Below are positions 59,757 through 64,000 of a stretch of DNA of 64,000 nt, one piece after another. The first letter of the stretch is position 1, and the number at the start of each line of letters is the position of its first letter. Location: assembly GCA_007026445.1 (NCBI GenBank), contig VDMD01000028.1, forward strand, positions 1 to 64,000, in the 5' to 3' direction. This DNA comes from Schizophyllum amplum (Eukaryota; Basidiomycota; Agaricomycetes; Agaricales; Schizophyllaceae). The notes beneath the pieces were generated by a model, which was not told the origin of the DNA, made no database searches, and was given only the letters and a program-made list of their open reading frames with translations. Made by a program: the position numbers and the translations under genes.

Positions 59757-61189
59757 AGTCGGATGGACGCTAGCGGGGAGGAGCGAGCCTGGCAAGGACA
59801 GTGAAGGAGCGGAGCAGGCCTGCGAATGGGGCGAAACCGAGGCGAGACGATGGGGGTTAGAAAAAGAGTGCGATGGCTATTTATTTCAAATGCTTGCGGA
59901 GAGAGGTGGTATGTCGTTTCATTGGGCCGAAGCAATGTATACCATGGGACGTCCCAGGATGTCCGGGGCTTCTGTTCGTGTCATCACGGCTCCCGAGCGC
60001 TAAACAAGTTCAATGTTGGTTCAGACTTGCGGGCGTCCTCTGGACGTCGGGACTCGGTCAAGACAGTCAGTAGGCTAGTCGTGAAAACTCCCGCGTCTCC
60101 GCGCTGATCGTCAGCCACCCAAGCGCTGACCGCGATGCGGTCCGCGTGCGTAAGTATAGCCGTCGGCTGAGGTAGAGCAACGTTTTGTGGCGCAGCGACG
60201 GGCGAAAGCTCCCGAGGCCATCTGCAGCCTGCAGGAAAAATGGTGCAGAACTTATGTCATTCTCAAGCGCAGTCAGTGACGTATCGTGTTCCCTAGCTGT
60301 TCCCACCTAGACTTGCAAGCCAGCAGCAAAGGCCAGAGTTTCTGACTAGGGATAATGAGGAATTGTAGAGCGAGAGAGAGCCATGTCCACTAGACAAGGT
60401 CACATCTCTTTATTATCTCTTTATTAAAGCGAAACGGCCGTGACGATCATCACTATAAACCGGCCTCCTCATTGGCTGAAGTGACCATGACATCAGGTGA
60501 CCGCAGCCTTCGGACCGACCGTCCCCAATAATCAATTGCGATCTGAGCCTGCGCTTGACGCCGATGTCGACCGTCGACCAGCGTCCCACACACTCCTCTG
60601 CTCCTGCCCCGCACAAGATGGTCTTGCTCCTCTTACAGTCCTCCCTCCCTCTTTTTGACCCCTACTCCGCATTTGCGACGCTTCTTTTCAACTTTGTCCT
60701 TCCCGTACGTCTTACCCTACCATCCACAGACGTGCATGCTCTTTCTTTGTGGTACTCTGTTACCCGTTCACCACTGCCCTACAGTAGCTTGAACAACGTT
60801 GACCGCCGTTCTCTTCCCATCGTTGCATCTCATCGTCAACGCATCCACCCTTATCATGCTCCCCGCGTAGCAATAATGTCCCCTTCTTCCTCCAGCCTCC
60901 CGTTCTTCTTCAATGGCTTCTCTTCCATACAGTCCACCTCCAGCCTGGAATTGCTATCTGCTGACCTGTTGCTGACCCTACAGGCTACTCCGACGAAGTC
61001 TGTCCTCTGTCCGTTTTTCCCACCCTCAGCTTTCTCCTCCGCCCACATCCTTCTCTCCCTCCGCTACACCGCACTCTACATATAGACTACCATTGCTCCT
61101 ACAACTCCCGAATGTACAAGTTATATGCCTAATCCACATTGCTTTGCTCTGCCCTCCTGATTTTGTTACTTCCGTAGCCTATGCCAATA
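59757..61189. other. Intergenic, no supported gene
   Basis: 1.4 kb upstream of the GMC gene. A forward ORF (60555-61085) is Ser/Leu-rich, pyrimidine-rich in base composition and contains no domain, so it is not supported. No RNA gene or repeat before 61190. Confidence 0.5.
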
Positions 61190-61582
61190 GGGCGTATTCG
61201 CCCATCCAAAAAGCATGATCCAAAAACCAAAGATACGGGTTTTGTTCAGCAAGAAAGGAACATATGCCACGAAATTGATTTGTTAACTTACGAAGTGATA
61301 CAGGACGTCGAGCAGGCCGTTGACGTTCCTCCGCCTGAACAGCGCGTCAGGACTTCGGCTTTCGAGCGCAGGCTCTGGCAGGGAGGCCGTCAGCATACTC
61401 TGGCCGCCTTTGGGCGTGTTTCGCGTTTGTGTTGGGCCTTCTGAAGCGCCTGCCAACATCCAGCCAACACCCTACTAATATTCCTGGCTTCAAAGTCGTA
61501 CAAGTTTGCATCGACAAATTTTGGGGTACTCCAATTTGTTTTGGAATCTTCAAAGTGATGTTATGCACTAGCGAATACGCCC
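61190..61582 (+). mobile_element. Miniature inverted-repeat element, family B, copy 1
   Basis: Ends with inverted GGGCGTATTCGC and is flanked by TA on both sides (61188-61189 and 61583-61584). The left interior (CCAAAAAGCATGATCCAAAA) matches, in reverse complement, the right interior of the element at 61796-62176. The 393-bp body has no transposase. TA flanks suggest a Tc1/mariner-like origin, but the flanks beyond TA also resemble the second copy, so the true boundaries may be wider. Confidence 0.68.
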
Positions 61583-61795
61583 TAATATCCCTCACTCGAT
61601 CCGCGCAATTCTTGCACTCACCAAAGTATCGCAGATCATCAGCAGCACGAGAATAACGCTGCAATCGCAAGACGCAAGCCGAGCGCTCGACGTCCACGGC
61701 CTGCAAGCTTAACCTCAACCTTCTTCTAGCACGCTCCGTTGGTACATCTTCTTCTGTACATAGTTCCCCATACTGAGGATATGCAGGCATCAATA

Positions 61796-62176
61796 GAGTG
61801 TATTCGCCCATGCATAATTTCTTTTTCAACATGCCAAATCAAAATTGAGTACTCGAAAGCTCTCGATATATGAGTAGCAAAATTCGGAGCAAAAGAAGCG
61901 ACGAGATGCTCAGCTTCACGATGTCGGTCGGCCTAGGAAAGAGATTGTCGCGATCGGACGGTGCAGAAGGGACCGCAGGGGTCCCAGATGCACCCCACCG
62001 ACGACCTCGAAGTTCCGACGTGGTGCCCTTGCTAGGGAAGGGACGCGAGCAGCTTGACCCTACTGCCAATTTTGCAAGTACAAAGTCCAATGTTGTAGTA
62101 GAACTTGCCTATGTTACCAAACCAATTATTCACCTTTGGATTTTGGATCATACTTTTTGCATAGGCGAATACACTC
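61796..62176 (-). mobile_element. Miniature inverted-repeat element, family B, copy 2
   Basis: A 381-bp relative of 61190-61582 in opposite orientation. Ends are inverted GAGTGTATTCGCC, flanked by TA (61794-61795 and 62177-62178). The right-hand interior in reverse complement (CAAAAAGTATGATCCAAAA) aligns with the left end of the first copy. Noticeable divergence between the copies suggests older insertions. No coding content. Confidence 0.68.
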
Positions 62177-63451
62177 TAATGTCCGCACTCCCCCGCTCAC
62201 CAAAGGCAAGCTCAGGAAATAGAATAATATAATGAGGTGGGCGCTAACACCTCCGTACGACCTCCGTTTCTGCTAATATGTGTTTGACATTGACCTTTCT
62301 TTGAGAGTTGTCCCATCCTCTGTATGTTATATACGTCTGCGGGCCCGGGCCCCACATGCTGCCCTGCCTGCAGCACACCGCCAGTATCGAGAGGCTGATA
62401 TCCCTTATTTCTAGCATCACTAGATCACCTTTTTATCTGCTCCGCTCAGGATGCTCGCGGACGCCAATTTCGGCATAACATTCGACAGTGTGATGCTGCT
62501 TTCTCATTCGCCTCCCTCGGCGTGTACACTGATGACTCCGTCGATGCTGTACTTACGTTTCACAGTTCGACCTCTTCTTCAGTGGCTTGCAACCCCTGCT
62601 GGGCAGAGATCGCGCGGGAACTTCTGCCTCGCCAAGCCGTTGGTGGTCTCTCGCGTCTTTTCCATGCACGAGGATGCCGTTGATCATTATCTTGACAAGG
62701 ACAGCATCTTTGGCAAAGCTGTCGCTCAGCCTGATGCGCGGTCCATTCCCAATTCCCTCGACTGCAACAGCGATATATTCTGCGCGAGGTAACATATACA
62801 TTACATCCTCGCTTTCCCTCATTGACATTCCTCCATAGGTAGGCAATCAGCGATAACAGCGATGGTAACCGTCCCGAATTTACGCTAAGGTTGCAAAGGA
62901 AGCCCGAGTTGCCCTCGAAATTGACAGTTTGACGACGACCCGCCTCTCAAGTGACTGTCCACCAAGCTTATGGGTTAGCCGCCCGAACAACGCGGTGCGT
63001 GGGTCGACTTCAACTTCAACTTTGTCGTCTCCCTGATGTGCCGGAGACGCGCGATGCTAAGTGTTGCAAGCCCGCGACAAAGACAACAAGCATTAAGCAG
63101 AATATCGTAGCACATCATACAAACAGATGAATTTATCTTGATTCACACTCTGTCTTGCGAGTCGAATGCTCCGTGCGGAGCACGGGTCTTCGCTAGTCAA
63201 GGTTGAAGTTGAACTGAAGACGTGACCAGTCACCAGGTCATGCGGCCATATAATCCGGAACGCGGTCCGGAACACCGCACACGGCTTGACCGTAGTCCGA
63301 GTCGCGACTTGTCAGGGAATGGGAGGCGCTAAACGAAGAAGAACAACAAGAGAGGACGGACAAAAGAATGTATTGACGCGAAATCCGTAGTAAAAGCAAG
63401 ATGTAACACTGAGAAACGTATCCACAGAAAAGGAGGGGCAGACGCGAAAGC
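62177..63451. other. Intergenic, no supported gene
   Basis: 1.3 kb between the second miniature element and the 3' end of the RAB6 gene. A 113-codon forward ORF (62451-62792) has no recognisable domain. No tRNA or repeat was seen. Confidence 0.5.

Positions 63452-64000
<549 letters not shown>

Noticed and set aside
60555..61085. 176-codon forward ORF upstream of the miniature elements
   Set aside because: It is pyrimidine-rich, Ser/Leu/Pro-dominated sequence without a domain, likely a by-product of base composition.

Overview
The window is nuclear DNA of a filamentous basidiomycete, most likely a wood-decaying Agaricomycete. Genes are GC-rich, broken by many introns of about 50 bases, and packed on both strands. 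Several gene types point the same way: a class I hydrophobin, an AA9 lytic polysaccharide monooxygenase, a GMC oxidoreductase, an Agaricomycete-type F-box protein, lineage-expanded MYND proteins and a fungal RNA-dependent RNA polymerase. No prophage, CRISPR array, operon or plasmid feature was seen.

Layout. 0-2 kb: a broken MYND-finger gene. 2.4-7.5 kb: CLP1 (mRNA 3'-end processing), tRNA-Ser(CGA), and a Dal5-type MFS transporter. 8.2-9.0 kb: a non-autonomous DNA transposon with 167-bp inverted repeats. 9.5-16.7 kb: a serine-rich membrane protein, a hydrophobin and CTF18 (alternative clamp loader). 17.7-26.2 kb: ATP synthase beta, a RING-like protein, an AA9 LPMO and a PAQR/adiponectin-receptor-like protein. 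26.2-28.8 kb: no convincing gene. 28.8-32.7 kb: two tandem MYND genes. 32.9-38.9 kb: small unknown proteins, a NUR1/Mug154-like nuclear-envelope protein and a GW-repeat coiled-coil protein. 39.4-43.6 kb: creC/WDR20-like, divergent from BCKDH E1-beta. 43.9-45.2 kb: two unknown genes. 45.5-57 kb: RNA-dependent RNA polymerase, F-box protein, CCCH/SR coiled-coil protein and TAP42. 57.3-59.8 kb: GMC oxidoreductase. 61.2-62.2 kb: two related miniature elements in opposite orientation. 63.5-64 kb: YPT6/RAB6, cut by the window end.

The genes do not form a single pathway. They are a typical fungal mix of housekeeping functions (mitochondrial energy and branched-chain amino acid catabolism, RNA 3'-end processing, replication, Golgi traffic, PP2A regulation), wood-decay and surface proteins (AA9, GMC, hydrophobin) and lineage-specific families.

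The most important observation concerns sequence quality. Between about 45.5 and 57 kb, four neighbouring genes, including the normally essential TAP42, show at least 13 places where exactly one base is missing, mostly in short homopolymers. Genes in the first 27 kb that I reconstructed (CLP1, ATP synthase, hydrophobin and others) show none, apart from the broken MYND copy. This looks more like consensus deletion error than gene death, and automatic gene models there will be wrong. Other notable signals are recurrent GC-AG introns, the two transposon families, and a GW-rich protein that could be an Argonaute-hook candidate.
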